Shown: positions 51,497 through 59,027 of the stretch, piece after piece | Position numbering within the stretch: the stretch's first letter is position 1 | How the letters are laid out: the number at the start of each line of letters is the position of its first letter | Source of the DNA: Corynebacterium imitans | GTDB lineage: Bacteria > Actinomycetota > Actinomycetes > Mycobacteriales > Mycobacteriaceae | Reading direction: 5' to 3' | Length of the DNA stretch: 64,000 bases | Assembly (NCBI RefSeq): GCF_000739455.1 | Contig: NZ_CP009211.1 | Location: 1,129,660-1,193,659, forward strand | Notes under the pieces: model-generated | Database searches by the model: none | Told to the model about the DNA's origin: nothing | Seen by the model: only the letters and a program-made list of their open reading frames with translations | Program-made: the position numbers and the translations under genes

Positions 51497-52817
51497 CAAA
51501 GTGATGGTTCGCGAGATTGGTCACGCGTCGTCGCCTGCGTGGTCGCCGCGTGTCGGTAGGTCGCATGCAGTGTCTTGGGCTACGCAGCAGGTTGAGTTCG
51601 CGGAGATGCGTTCCACGGCGAAGGTTGCCCAGGTTGAGAACGCGATTCGTAAGCCGATTGAGCAGGCCGCGTGGTCGGTGGAGCCAAACGGCGCGCCTGC
51701 AGAGGTGGTTGAGTTGGTCTCGACTGATTTGCGACTGCCGGTGAAGGGCGAGGACGGGCAGGTTGCGCGGCGCACTGGCCGCGTGTCGTGGGACGAGCAC
51801 TTAAAAATGGCGCTCGAAGCGGTGTTCACCGGTGTGGCGTTTTTTGAGCAGGTCTACGAGATGGGGGACGACGGAAGGTTTCATCTGCGGAAGCTCGCGC
51901 CGCGCCCCAACGTCTCCATTCGTAAGATCCACGTCGCGGACGACGGTGGACTTGTCGGCATCACCCAGCGCGGGGTGAAGGGTGGCAAGGACGCGTTCAT
52001 TCCGGTTGACCGCTTGGTGGCGTACAGGCACGGGCGACGGGACGACACGTGGCAGGGGTCGAGCGTTTTTGCCCCGGCTAGGAATAACTGGCTTGAGCTA
52101 ATGAAGATGGAGAAGCTCAACTCGTTGGTGATGCAGCGTAACGGCATGGGTATTCCGAAGTACAAGGCATCTGATCTCACTGACAGGTCGCAGGTGCAAG
52201 AGGAGCTGAACCGGGGGCAGGAACTCGCCGAGTCCTACGCCGCGGGTGAGGTCACTGCGTATTCGTTGCCGCCCGGTGCGGATATGCCTGTGGAGGGTGT
52301 GTCTGGCACGTTGCCGGATATCGAGAAGGCAATGCAGTATCACGCCTCCCAGATCGCGATTGCGTGCAACGCTACTCACCTCAACCTGACCGGTGCGGGT
52401 GGGTCGTACGCTCTGGCGAACGTTCAGCTGGGTGAGTTCATCCAGGGGCTGCAGTCAATGGCCGAGTGGATTGCTGATATCGCGTCGCAGCACATCGTTG
52501 AAGACCTTGTTGCGGTGGCTTTCCCGGATTATGACGGCCCGGTTCCGCTGATCACGTCGACGCGGATTCAGGTGCAGAAGGACCTGACACCGGGTGACGT
52601 GTCGCAGCTTGCGGCACAAGGTGTGCTGACGAAGGAACCGAACCTTGAGCAGTGGGTGCGCTCCACGTTCCGCATCCCGGCGGCACGGTCGCTCTACGAA
52701 GCCCTCAAAGCGAAGAAGTCGCTGACGGACGCGGAGGAAGAGCTCGGGGTGACGCTGTCCGGCGAGGAGCTAGAAACCAGCGACGAGGCAAAGAAGCAAC
52801 AGGAGGTGCAGAAATGA
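51489..52817 (+). CDS. Portal protein (DUF935/Mu gp29-like)
   Basis: About 442 aa. ALEAVFTGVAFFEQVYEMGDDG, LAPRPNVSIRKIHVADDGG, WQGSSVFAPARNNWLELMKMEKLNSLVMQRNGMG and PPGADMPVEGVSG match the DUF935-type portal family. I chose TTG 51489 because GGGAGG lies 8 nt upstream; GTG 51480 and ATG 51504 are alternatives. It forms the dodecameric DNA gate of the capsid. Confidence 0.88.
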   Translation: MADKVMVREIGHASSPAWSPRVGRSHAVSWATQQVEFAEMRSTAKVAQVENAIRKPIEQAAWSVEPNGAPAEVVELVSTDLRLPVKGEDGQVARRTGRVSWDEHLKMALEAVFTGVAFFEQVYEMGDDGRFHLRKLAPRPNVSIRKIHVADDGGLVGITQRGVKGGKDAFIPVDRLVAYRHGRRDDTWQGSSVFAPARNNWLELMKMEKLNSLVMQRNGMGIPKYKASDLTDRSQVQEELNRGQELAESYAAGEVTAYSLPPGADMPVEGVSGTLPDIEKAMQYHASQIAIACNATHLNLTGAGGSYALANVQLGEFIQGLQSMAEWIADIASQHIVEDLVAVAFPDYDGPVPLITSTRIQVQKDLTPGDVSQLAAQGVLTKEPNLEQWVRSTFRIPAARSLYEALKAKKSLTDAEEELGVTLSGEELETSDEAKKQQEVQK

Positions 52818-54268
52818 CCGAGATACTTCTGTACGGCCCGATTGGGGCTGACATGTGGGAGCCTGAGAACGCGATTACGGCGAAGACGGTGATGGACCAA
52901 CTCTCACAAGTCGATGGGGACGTCACGGTTCGCATCAGCTCCGGGGGCGGCGATGTGTACGAGGGCATCGACATCATGACCGCCTTGAAGAACCACCCTG
53001 GCAGGGTGACTGTCATCGTGGAGTCGTTGGCGGCGTCGGCAGCGTCGTTTATCGCTGTTGGTGGTGCTGATGAGGTGCTTATGCGCCCTTCGTCTGAGTT
53101 GATGATTCACCGCGCGTGGACGTTCACCGACGGTAATGCGGACGATGTTCGAAAGACTTTGTCGGACTTGGAGCGCCAGGATCTTAAGCTGGCGAATATT
53201 TACGCCAGTAAGGCCGGTGGCGAAGTTGACGATTGGCTGGACGCGATGAGCGCGGAGACCTGGTACACCGCCGAGGAAGCCGTGGCCGCTGGCCTGGCAG
53301 ACCGCGTTGTGGATGCGAATCCCGCGACAGATGCGCACACACCAACCGCCGCGATGCGCCGCCGGTTCAAGTTCGCGAACCGGGCGGCGGCACCGCCGCC
53401 GCCCGTCACCCGGTCGGTATCGGGGGACGAAACAACTAAGCCCAGTGATGGGCAGGAAGGAGATGCGATGAGCATCAAGAATCTCGCCCAGGAACTGGGT
53501 GTTGAGCCGGACGCGCTTCGCGAGAAGCTCGCCGGCTTTTTTAATGAGCAGGTCACTGTCTCCGGCGAAGTTGATGTGACCTACCCGGAAGAGACCGGCG
53601 TGGCCCCAACAGAGCGCGTGACTGTTGAGCCGACGGTCGCCAATGTGGACGGCGAGTCCACCGGTGATGCCGGCGCGCTTGGTCTGGTGTTCGCGGTGTC
53701 TGCGGCCCCTGATGGTTGGGATGTGACCGTGGACGAGTCCACTGGTGTGGTCACCGCGCATGCGCCGTCTGGTGTTGAGCCAGGCGATGTAGTCACTGTG
53801 ACTGTGACGGTGAACGAGTCCACGGAGGTGCCGGTGGCGTTTAAGGTGCGCTCTCTGTCGGAGCCTGCCGAGGGAGAGGCTACCGAACCTGCATTCACCA
53901 CCGATGGTGACGAGGGTGGAGCGGGCACTGATGTGGTCACCGTACCTCGCGCTGTGTGGGACGAGTACATGGCAGACCGTGCCAAGTATTCCGCGAAGCT
54001 CGCGGAGGACAAGCGCCGCGAACTGGAAGACAAGGTTGACCGTCACATCCGCGAGGGGCGCTACTCGGCAGGACACCGTGGGGCGGCAATTGCTGCGTAC
54101 CAGGCAGACCCTGTCGCCGCGGAGAAGGTATGGGGCGGGCTACCGAAGAACGTCGCTGTCCCCGTTGAGGAAATCGGCCACTCCGGTGACGTAGCCAACA
54201 TGACCAAGGTTGAGAAGCTGCGTGCAAAGGCCGCGGCGAACCGCCAGTGCAAGAAGGAGAACAAGTAA
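52814..54268 (+). CDS. Capsid maturation protease (ClpP-type) with C-terminal scaffold
   Basis: 484 aa. The N-terminal 170 residues are an S14 ClpP-like protease: SSGGGDVYEGIDI, catalytic Ser in ESLAASAASFIAVGG, His in ELMIHRAW. After a Pro-rich linker comes a scaffold-like region with an Ig-like segment (GLVFAVSAAPDGWDVTVDESTGVVTAHAPSGVEPGDVVTVTVT) and a charged coiled coil. ATG 52814 overlaps the portal stop. A second in-frame start at 53468 implies a nested scaffold product. Confidence 0.88.
   Translation: MTEILLYGPIGADMWEPENAITAKTVMDQLSQVDGDVTVRISSGGGDVYEGIDIMTALKNHPGRVTVIVESLAASAASFIAVGGADEVLMRPSSELMIHRAWTFTDGNADDVRKTLSDLERQDLKLANIYASKAGGEVDDWLDAMSAETWYTAEEAVAAGLADRVVDANPATDAHTPTAAMRRRFKFANRAAAPPPPVTRSVSGDETTKPSDGQEGDAMSIKNLAQELGVEPDALREKLAGFFNEQVTVSGEVDVTYPEETGVAPTERVTVEPTVANVDGESTGDAGALGLVFAVSAAPDGWDVTVDESTGVVTAHAPSGVEPGDVVTVTVTVNESTEVPVAFKVRSLSEPAEGEATEPAFTTDGDEGGAGTDVVTVPRAVWDEYMADRAKYSAKLAEDKRRELEDKVDRHIREGRYSAGHRGAAIAAYQADPVAAEKVWGGLPKNVAVPVEEIGHSGDVANMTKVEKLRAKAAANRQCKKENK
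53468..54268 (+). CDS. Nested in-frame scaffold protein (internal start)
   Basis: ATG 53468 is in frame with the protease gene and follows CAGGAAGGAGATGCG, a strong ribosome site with 6 nt spacing. The 266-aa product (MSIKNLAQELGVEPDALREKL...) would contain only the scaffold part. This is the arrangement of lambda C/Nu3, where the nested product is the scaffold. Seen: site and frame. Inferred: use in vivo. Confidence 0.65.
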   Translation: MSIKNLAQELGVEPDALREKLAGFFNEQVTVSGEVDVTYPEETGVAPTERVTVEPTVANVDGESTGDAGALGLVFAVSAAPDGWDVTVDESTGVVTAHAPSGVEPGDVVTVTVTVNESTEVPVAFKVRSLSEPAEGEATEPAFTTDGDEGGAGTDVVTVPRAVWDEYMADRAKYSAKLAEDKRRELEDKVDRHIREGRYSAGHRGAAIAAYQADPVAAEKVWGGLPKNVAVPVEEIGHSGDVANMTKVEKLRAKAAANRQCKKENK

Positions 54269-54658
54269 ATGTCGAACCCGACTTTCCGCTCCGGCCCCAT
54301 CTCGTTCGAGATCGCGGCCGACACCGAGAAGTTCCGTCTCGTCACTGTGGATGAGAACGGCAAGATTAAGCACGCTGGCGCGTCCGGTGCCGTGTTCGGT
54401 GCTGTGACCGAAGCGGGCCGAGTAGAGCCGAAGGAGCCGGGCGCTGCGACTATCGCGGTGCACTACGGGCCCGCTGCGGTGAAGCTCGAGACCGATGGCG
54501 AGATCAAGGCCGGGGCTGGCGTTTTCGCCGCAGCTGACGGCAAGGCCTCCGCTACCGGTTCCGTCCAGGTCGGCGTCGCAGTACGCGCGACGGAGAACGG
54601 CAAGACCCTGACCATCCTCAACCAGCTGCCTGCAACTGCTGCAGGCGCAGAATCCTAG
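54269..54658 (+). CDS. Head decoration protein (DUF2190-like)
   Basis: 129 aa, beta-rich (ISFEIAADTEKFRLVTVDENGKIKHAGASGAVFGAVTEAG...) with the pattern of DUF2190 capsid cement proteins. Directly precedes the major capsid gene. AAGGAGAACAAGTAA precedes the ATG. Confidence 0.8.
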   Translation: MSNPTFRSGPISFEIAADTEKFRLVTVDENGKIKHAGASGAVFGAVTEAGRVEPKEPGAATIAVHYGPAAVKLETDGEIKAGAGVFAAADGKASATGSVQVGVAVRATENGKTLTILNQLPATAAGAES

Positions 54659-54669
54659 GAGGAACACAC

Positions 54670-55611
54670 ATGAGCACTCACAACTCGTATTTTGACGACC
54701 TCAAGGACCTGTCCGTTGAGGATATTCTGACCTCCTCGGAGCTCATCGAGGGGGCAATCAACGAGCTTCTGGAAGGCGAGCAGGCGTACAACCTGGTCTT
54801 CGACCCGTTCAACACGGACGGCAAGCTCACCGTCGGCTACAACCTGGATTCCGCGCCGGGCCTGGACGAGGAAGCCCAGACCATTGCGGAGTTCGCGGAG
54901 ATCCCGGTTGGTGACCCGTCTCGCGGTGAGCGCCGCTTCACTGATCTGTTGCCTTCTGGCATTGGTGTGCGAGTGTCCTACGGGCAGCGCAACTTCACCT
55001 CTGGTGCTGCGGTGCAGCGTGAGCTTCTTGGTCGAGCTGCGGAGATTCGCCGCAAGAATGGTCGTGACGCGCTCGCGGCGTTCGCGGCGGTGGACGACCT
55101 GGTCGAGGAGCTGCCGGTACCGCAGAAGTGGAACACTGCCGACGCGAAGGCAATGGACGACCTGTACGCTGCTGACGACCTGCTCGCAGGTGCGGTCGAC
55201 GATGAGGGGCGTCGATTTGGCTACGCCGGTAAGTGGGTGTGGGCGAACCGCCGCACGATTAACGCGTTGAAGCGCAACAAGCAGGTCACTGACCTGTACG
55301 TGGGCGACATGGCGCACGCTGACCCGCGCTTTACCCCGCTCGGCCAGCAGCCGATCATCGGCGAGCAGTTCTACCTGGTGGTCGATGACGGCATGGAAGA
55401 CGGCGTTGCTTACGTCATCTCTGAGACGCTTACCGGTGGTCTTGGCACCCGTTTCGAGGCTGAGGAGGCGCGCTTCTCCGACTGGTACGAGGAGGGTGGC
55501 CAGTCCGGTATGGGTGGTCCGCGCCTGTCCTGGCGCTCCGATTACGTGCACTTCCGTTCTCTGGTTGTGCGTGCCCCGAAGGCGCTGGTGAAGATCACCG
55601 GCGCTATCTAG
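54670..55611 (+). CDS. Major capsid protein (HK97 fold)
   Basis: 313 aa. SVEDILTSSELIEGAINELLEGEQ at the N-terminus, then EFAEIPVGDPSRGERRFTDLLPSGIGVRVSYGQRN (E-loop region) and the C-terminal DYVHFRSLVVRAPKALVKITGAI are typical of the actinophage capsid family that follows DUF2190. No separate delta domain is seen, in line with a separate scaffold. Confidence 0.92.
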   Translation: MSTHNSYFDDLKDLSVEDILTSSELIEGAINELLEGEQAYNLVFDPFNTDGKLTVGYNLDSAPGLDEEAQTIAEFAEIPVGDPSRGERRFTDLLPSGIGVRVSYGQRNFTSGAAVQRELLGRAAEIRRKNGRDALAAFAAVDDLVEELPVPQKWNTADAKAMDDLYAADDLLAGAVDDEGRRFGYAGKWVWANRRTINALKRNKQVTDLYVGDMAHADPRFTPLGQQPIIGEQFYLVVDDGMEDGVAYVISETLTGGLGTRFEAEEARFSDWYEEGGQSGMGGPRLSWRSDYVHFRSLVVRAPKALVKITGAI

Positions 55612-55624
55612 GGAGGGGTGCGGC

Positions 55625-55987
55625 ATGAAGCAAGTTTTGCTTGCTAAGGCTGTCCGCTACCCGTTCGGGTCGACGGTGGTGCACCGCTCCGGTGAGGTCA
55701 TCGAGGTTGATGAGAAGGACTTCGACGTGCTCGCCGGAATGGGGGTGGTTGCCACCGCTCCCACAGAGCCAGACGAACCGGAGGCTGAGAAGGCTACTCG
55801 GGAAGCCGCGAAACCGGAGGTGCCGGAAGCCGCTCCTGCGTCTGGGTACCCCGCGTTGCCGAAGAAGACCGCTCCCGCTGCGGAGTGGAAAGAGTACGCC
55901 CGGCGTAACAGCATCAAGCTCACCGGTCTCACCAAGCGCAACGAAATCATGGGCTTCATCACGAAGACCGTGAACCAGTCGCGCTAA
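55625..55987 (+). CDS. Phage protein with C-terminal SAP/HeH-like motif
   Basis: 120 aa. An N-terminal beta domain (QVLLAKAVRYPFGSTVVHRSGEVIEVDEKDFDVLAGMGVV), a Glu/Pro/Ala linker, then EWKEYARRNSIKLTGLTKRNEIMGFITK, a short helix-extension-helix like that of Lsr2 or SAP domains. Probably a virion or head-associated protein. Confidence 0.65.
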   Translation: MKQVLLAKAVRYPFGSTVVHRSGEVIEVDEKDFDVLAGMGVVATAPTEPDEPEAEKATREAAKPEVPEAAPASGYPALPKKTAPAAEWKEYARRNSIKLTGLTKRNEIMGFITKTVNQSR

Positions 55988-56009
55988 GACCAGGAGGAGG
56001 GAGGGCAAA

Positions 56010-56477
56010 GTGAATATCTCAGTTGATGATGTTGCTGATGTTTTCCCGCGCCCTCTGCTGGACGAGGAGCGCGAGCGCGCCAAGGCGCTTATTAACCAAG
56101 CGTTCGAGCTGATTGAGCTGGAATTCGCCCGCCGCGGGAGAGACTTCCAGCAAGAAGTCGCCAGTTCTCGGTGGCTACAGCTCGCGGCGAAGCAAGCAGT
56201 GCGCGCGATGGTATTCCAAGCGGTGCTCATCGGCGACAACGTCGGTGTGGCCTCTGTGTCTTCTTCGACTGGGCAGGAAGCCGATGCGGTCACCTACTCC
56301 CAGGGGATTAAGTTCCACTGGGGTGGAGTGGGGATTGACGATGCGATCCTTGACCTGCTGGGGCTCGGGGTTGGCGGGTTCCCGCGTGGACGTGGTGGCC
56401 GTGTCATTCCGTACGGGCAGCGCACTGCGATTCGTGGTGCTGAGTTCAGTGAGCGGGGTGCATGGTGGCCGAGATGA
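56010..56477 (+). CDS. Head-tail connector (Gp19/Gp15/Gp42-like)
   Basis: 155 aa: MNISVDDVADVFPRPLLDEERERAKALINQAFELIELEFARRGRDF matches the adaptor family in actinophages. It sits between capsid and tail genes. GTG start with AGGAGGAGGGAGGG upstream. Confidence 0.8.
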   Translation: MNISVDDVADVFPRPLLDEERERAKALINQAFELIELEFARRGRDFQQEVASSRWLQLAAKQAVRAMVFQAVLIGDNVGVASVSSSTGQEADAVTYSQGIKFHWGGVGIDDAILDLLGLGVGGFPRGRGGRVIPYGQRTAIRGAEFSERGAWWPR

Positions 56478-56797
56478 TCATTGTGCATGGTGCTGCTGGT
56501 GGTGTGGATGATGACGGGTACCCGGTGCCGGGTGAGCCTGACCGTGAGGTCACAGTGAAGTCGGTGCAGCCATTGTCTCTGACGGAAATGTCGGATGAGG
56601 ACAAGCAGGGCACTCGCGATATTTTGCGCGTGTGGGCACCGCCTGGCGCTGAGGTCGCTGATGGTGATGAGGTCACTGTTCGGGGTAAGCGGTACCAGGT
56701 GCGTATCACCGCGTGGGACTGGTCGGCTCATCGTCGCCCTGCGTACAGGCGTCATCGACCATCGTTGGTGTTTGATTGCGTGAGGGGTGAGGGCTAG
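56462..56797 (+). CDS. Head closure protein
   Basis: 111 aa. REVTVKSVQPLSLTEMSDEDKQGTRDILRVWAPPGAEVADGDEVTVRGKRYQVRI is a small beta barrel typical of head closure/stopper proteins. ATG 56462 overlaps the connector gene by 16 nt; ATG 56474 is an alternative. Confidence 0.7.
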   Translation: MVAEMIIVHGAAGGVDDDGYPVPGEPDREVTVKSVQPLSLTEMSDEDKQGTRDILRVWAPPGAEVADGDEVTVRGKRYQVRITAWDWSAHRRPAYRRHRPSLVFDCVRGEG

Positions 56798-57081
56798 TGG
56801 CGAAGGTCGGTAAGCCCCGGTTGAATATTCCTGACCAGTGGTACAAGGACAATCTGACTAGTCTTGCGCCTCAGCTCGCGGCGAAAGCTCAGGCGGTCGC
56901 GTCCGCTGTGGATGGTGACGTTCCCGTCACTGTGACGGAAAAGACCGATAGTCATGGTCGCCCTGTCGCGCTCGTAACACTTGCTCATGCGAAGGGTCTG
57001 GCGATGCAGGCGAAGTACGGCACGCTGACCCGTGCTGCAGCGTCGCAAGGCCTGGATGTACATCGCTACAGCCAGAGGTGA
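56797..57081 (+). CDS. HK97 gp10-like minor structural protein
   Basis: 94 aa from GTG 56797, sharing one base with the previous stop. Position between head closure and tail terminator fits gp10-like or tail-joining proteins. The length is short and no clear motif is visible. Confidence 0.6.
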   Translation: MAKVGKPRLNIPDQWYKDNLTSLAPQLAAKAQAVASAVDGDVPVTVTEKTDSHGRPVALVTLAHAKGLAMQAKYGTLTRAAASQGLDVHRYSQR

Positions 57082-57479
57082 CGGGCATGCGACAGTCGTT
57101 TATTCAGAGAAACGCCCCGGAGGTCATCCGCCGCGCGCTGCGCGGTGTGATGCCGAAGTCGATTCGGGTTACCGCCGCGATCCCGCACGGGTGGTCGGTG
57201 GATGACGGCCCGGTAGTGACGGTGTCAAGTGATGGTTCACCGCGCTCGGCGCGCGCTACGTCGACTGAGAACGTGCGCGTCAACGTGTACGGCAAGTTTG
57301 AGCCAGAGGTTCGGCGCGTCGCCGCCGAGATCGACGCCTGGCTTCTCAACCCCCACAGTGTTGGGGGTTTTCGTATATCCCCCGGCCCGTTCCTCGTGGT
57401 GAAGGACGAGGACATAAAGGGCTGGGTCGCGGCCATTACGGTCGCAGCTTCATCTACTAAGAAAGGATTCGCAAGATGA
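57078..57479 (+). CDS. Tail terminator-like protein
   Basis: 133 aa. SIRVTAAIPHGWSVDDGPVVTVSSDG ... VRVNVYGKFEPEVRRVAAEIDAWLLNP resembles actinophage tail terminators, which cap the tail tube. GTG start overlapping the previous stop (GTGA); ATG 57087 is an alternative. Its TGA overlaps the next ATG. Confidence 0.7.
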   Translation: MTGMRQSFIQRNAPEVIRRALRGVMPKSIRVTAAIPHGWSVDDGPVVTVSSDGSPRSARATSTENVRVNVYGKFEPEVRRVAAEIDAWLLNPHSVGGFRISPGPFLVVKDEDIKGWVAAITVAASSTKKGFAR

Positions 57480-58180
57480 CTTCTCCTAACTCTGATCAGG
57501 GCACGACGTCTCTTGAGACGGACCGCGCGCGGTTTATTGACGTCTGGAAGGACGCCGAAGTCTACTGGTCGACCGACGATAACCCGCAGGTTGGCCTGGA
57601 CGGGTCGTTCGACCCGAAGGTCTGGAAGTTCATTGGCCTGCTCAATGATGGTTCTGCGATCTCGCAGGAGCCTGAGGTTGACCGCACCGAGATCAACTCG
57701 TTCGGCGGCGTGCTGCAGCTGATGAACAACAAGTTCAAGAAGGACACTCGCGGTTTCGACGCGCTCGAGATGAACGATGTGACCTTCCCACTGCTGTGGC
57801 CTGGCTCCGTATTCAAGGAGGGCGCGCCGGGCGTGCTGCTCGCGCCGGAGAACCCCGCGGAGGGCTTCATCGCGTTCAAGACCACCAACAGCTTCGGTGA
57901 CATTTACATCGACGTGTCGCGCCGCCGCGCTCTGGTGTACGCCGACGGTGGTAATGAGCGCAATGACGATGGTGCTTCGGTGATGCAGTTTAAGGCTGAG
58001 ATCCGTAAGGACCAGTACGGCGCTTTGTATGACTACCTGCGTCTGAAGGGTGACGATACGCCGGATGATCTGCCGGAGGTCATTCGCTTCTCGGCTGCGA
58101 AGAATGAATCTGGTGATGCTGCGGAGGAGGCTCCTTCTCGCGGCGCTGCTGCTGACGCTGAGGATGGCTCTGGGGGTTAA
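57476..58180 (+). CDS. Major tail (tube) protein
   Basis: 234 aa. AEVYWSTDDNPQVGLDGSFDPKVWKFIGLLNDGSAISQEPEVDRTEINSFGGVLQ and KDTRGFDALEMNDVTFPLLWPGS are typical of siphophage tube proteins. An acidic Ala/Glu tail (GDAAEEAPSRGAAADAEDGSGG) follows. Located before the tail chaperones as expected. Confidence 0.88.
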   Translation: MTSPNSDQGTTSLETDRARFIDVWKDAEVYWSTDDNPQVGLDGSFDPKVWKFIGLLNDGSAISQEPEVDRTEINSFGGVLQLMNNKFKKDTRGFDALEMNDVTFPLLWPGSVFKEGAPGVLLAPENPAEGFIAFKTTNSFGDIYIDVSRRRALVYADGGNERNDDGASVMQFKAEIRKDQYGALYDYLRLKGDDTPDDLPEVIRFSAAKNESGDAAEEAPSRGAAADAEDGSGG

Positions 58181-58185
58181 CCCGA

Positions 58186-58221
58186 TGGGGTAGGGGAACA
58201 TGGCAGACTGCCCCCACCCCA
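58186..58221 (+). terminator. GC hairpin after the major tail protein gene
   Basis: TGGGGTAGGGG (58186-58196) pairs with CCCCCACCCCA (58211-58221) with one mismatch. A second inverted repeat GGCAGA/TCTGCC overlaps it. There is no T tract, so it may attenuate rather than stop transcription and so reduce expression of the genes after the abundant tube protein. Confidence 0.5.
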
Positions 58222-58248
58222 AACCAATGGTCTGCCTAATCGTTTCCT

Positions 58249-58254
58249 TATAAT
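58249..58254 (+). promoter_or_regulatory. TATAAT -10-like box before the tail chaperones
   Basis: A perfect TATAAT in a short AT-rich patch, 20 nt before the chaperone ATG at 58275 and right after the hairpin. No good -35 is seen. Confidence 0.4.
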
Positions 58255-58274
58255 TCAATGTGAAAGGGTCTGCC

Positions 58275-58637
58275 ATGACTGCTCGCAAGAAAAAGACCGA
58301 CGATGCCATTGACCCGAAGGACGCTACTGGGGCGCAGGCCGAGGTCATCGAAGAAACCACCACCGACGACGAGGTAGACGGGGACGTCGAGTACCCCACG
58401 TTCACCATCACCATCGACGGTAAAGAAATCGAAGTCGAAGACCGATGGACCCGCGACGCCGCACCCGCAGGCATGATGTTCGTCTTCCACGAGCGCTACG
58501 CCCAGAAATACATCCCAAGCGTGATTGAAGCGATCATTGGTGAAGACCAAGTGTTTAACCTCATGGACGCTGGCCTGTCTGCTGACGAGTTTCAGCAGGT
58601 CTTCCAAGCGTGGGGTAAGCGCCGCCAGGGAAAATAG
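58275..58637 (+). CDS. Tail assembly chaperone (gpG-like)
   Basis: 120 aa with an acidic, disordered N-terminus, then TFTITIDGKEIEVEDRWTRDAAPAGMMFVFHERYAQKYIPSVIEAIIGEDQVFNLMDAGLSADEFQQVFQAW, typical of actinophage chaperones. It ends ...CAG GGA AAA TAG. The slippery heptamer G_GGA_AAA at 58628-58634 leads in the -1 frame straight into the next ORF. GTG 58260 is an alternative start; AAAGGG precedes ATG 58275. Confidence 0.87.
   Translation: MTARKKKTDDAIDPKDATGAQAEVIEETTTDDEVDGDVEYPTFTITIDGKEIEVEDRWTRDAAPAGMMFVFHERYAQKYIPSVIEAIIGEDQVFNLMDAGLSADEFQQVFQAWGKRRQGK
58628..58634 (+). promoter_or_regulatory. Programmed -1 frameshift site
   Basis: GGGAAAA in the exact phase G_GGA_AAA, three bases before the zero-frame TAG. 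After slipping, reading continues ATA GAA CTC ATG into the 58643 frame. Same position and type as in lambda G/GT. Confidence 0.85.
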
Positions 58638-58642
58638 AACTC

Positions 58643-58993
58643 ATGTACCTCATCGCCGAGCATGAGGACTTGGTGGAGGTCGATTTTCAACGCTTCTACC
58701 ACCTGGATTACCGCGACTTCTACCGCGAGGGCGGGGGAGCGTCTCGCATGACGTTGCGACGCATGCTGCTACTTGCCGAGCACTTACCCCCGGAGTCACT
58801 ATTCCACTCCGCGATGCAAGATCGCCCGCCTGTCAGTGAGATTTCGTCGGTGCTGATGGACATCTGGACAAGCCTCAACGGATCGCAGCACCCGCGTTGG
58901 GAGCAGCTCAAGCGCCAGCGCCGCGCGAAGGAGCGCGATCAAGCGATGAAGCGGGCACGCGAGAAAGCACGAAAGTTCAACGCCGCAGGATAA
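58643..58993 (+). CDS. Tail assembly chaperone, frameshift extension (gpT-like)
   Basis: 116 aa. DLVEVDFQRFYHLDYRDFYREGGGASRMTLRRMLLLAEHLPPESL is the usual C-terminal chaperone extension of actinophages, which binds the tape measure. The tail is strongly basic (LKRQRRAKERDQAMKRAREKARKF). Mainly expected as a -1 frameshift fusion with the upstream ORF; no ribosome site stands before ATG 58643. Confidence 0.85.
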   Translation: MYLIAEHEDLVEVDFQRFYHLDYRDFYREGGGASRMTLRRMLLLAEHLPPESLFHSAMQDRPPVSEISSVLMDIWTSLNGSQHPRWEQLKRQRRAKERDQAMKRAREKARKFNAAG

Positions 58994-59027
58994 GCCCTGC
59001 GGCTCTTTTCATTGGAGGTGTTCGCTC

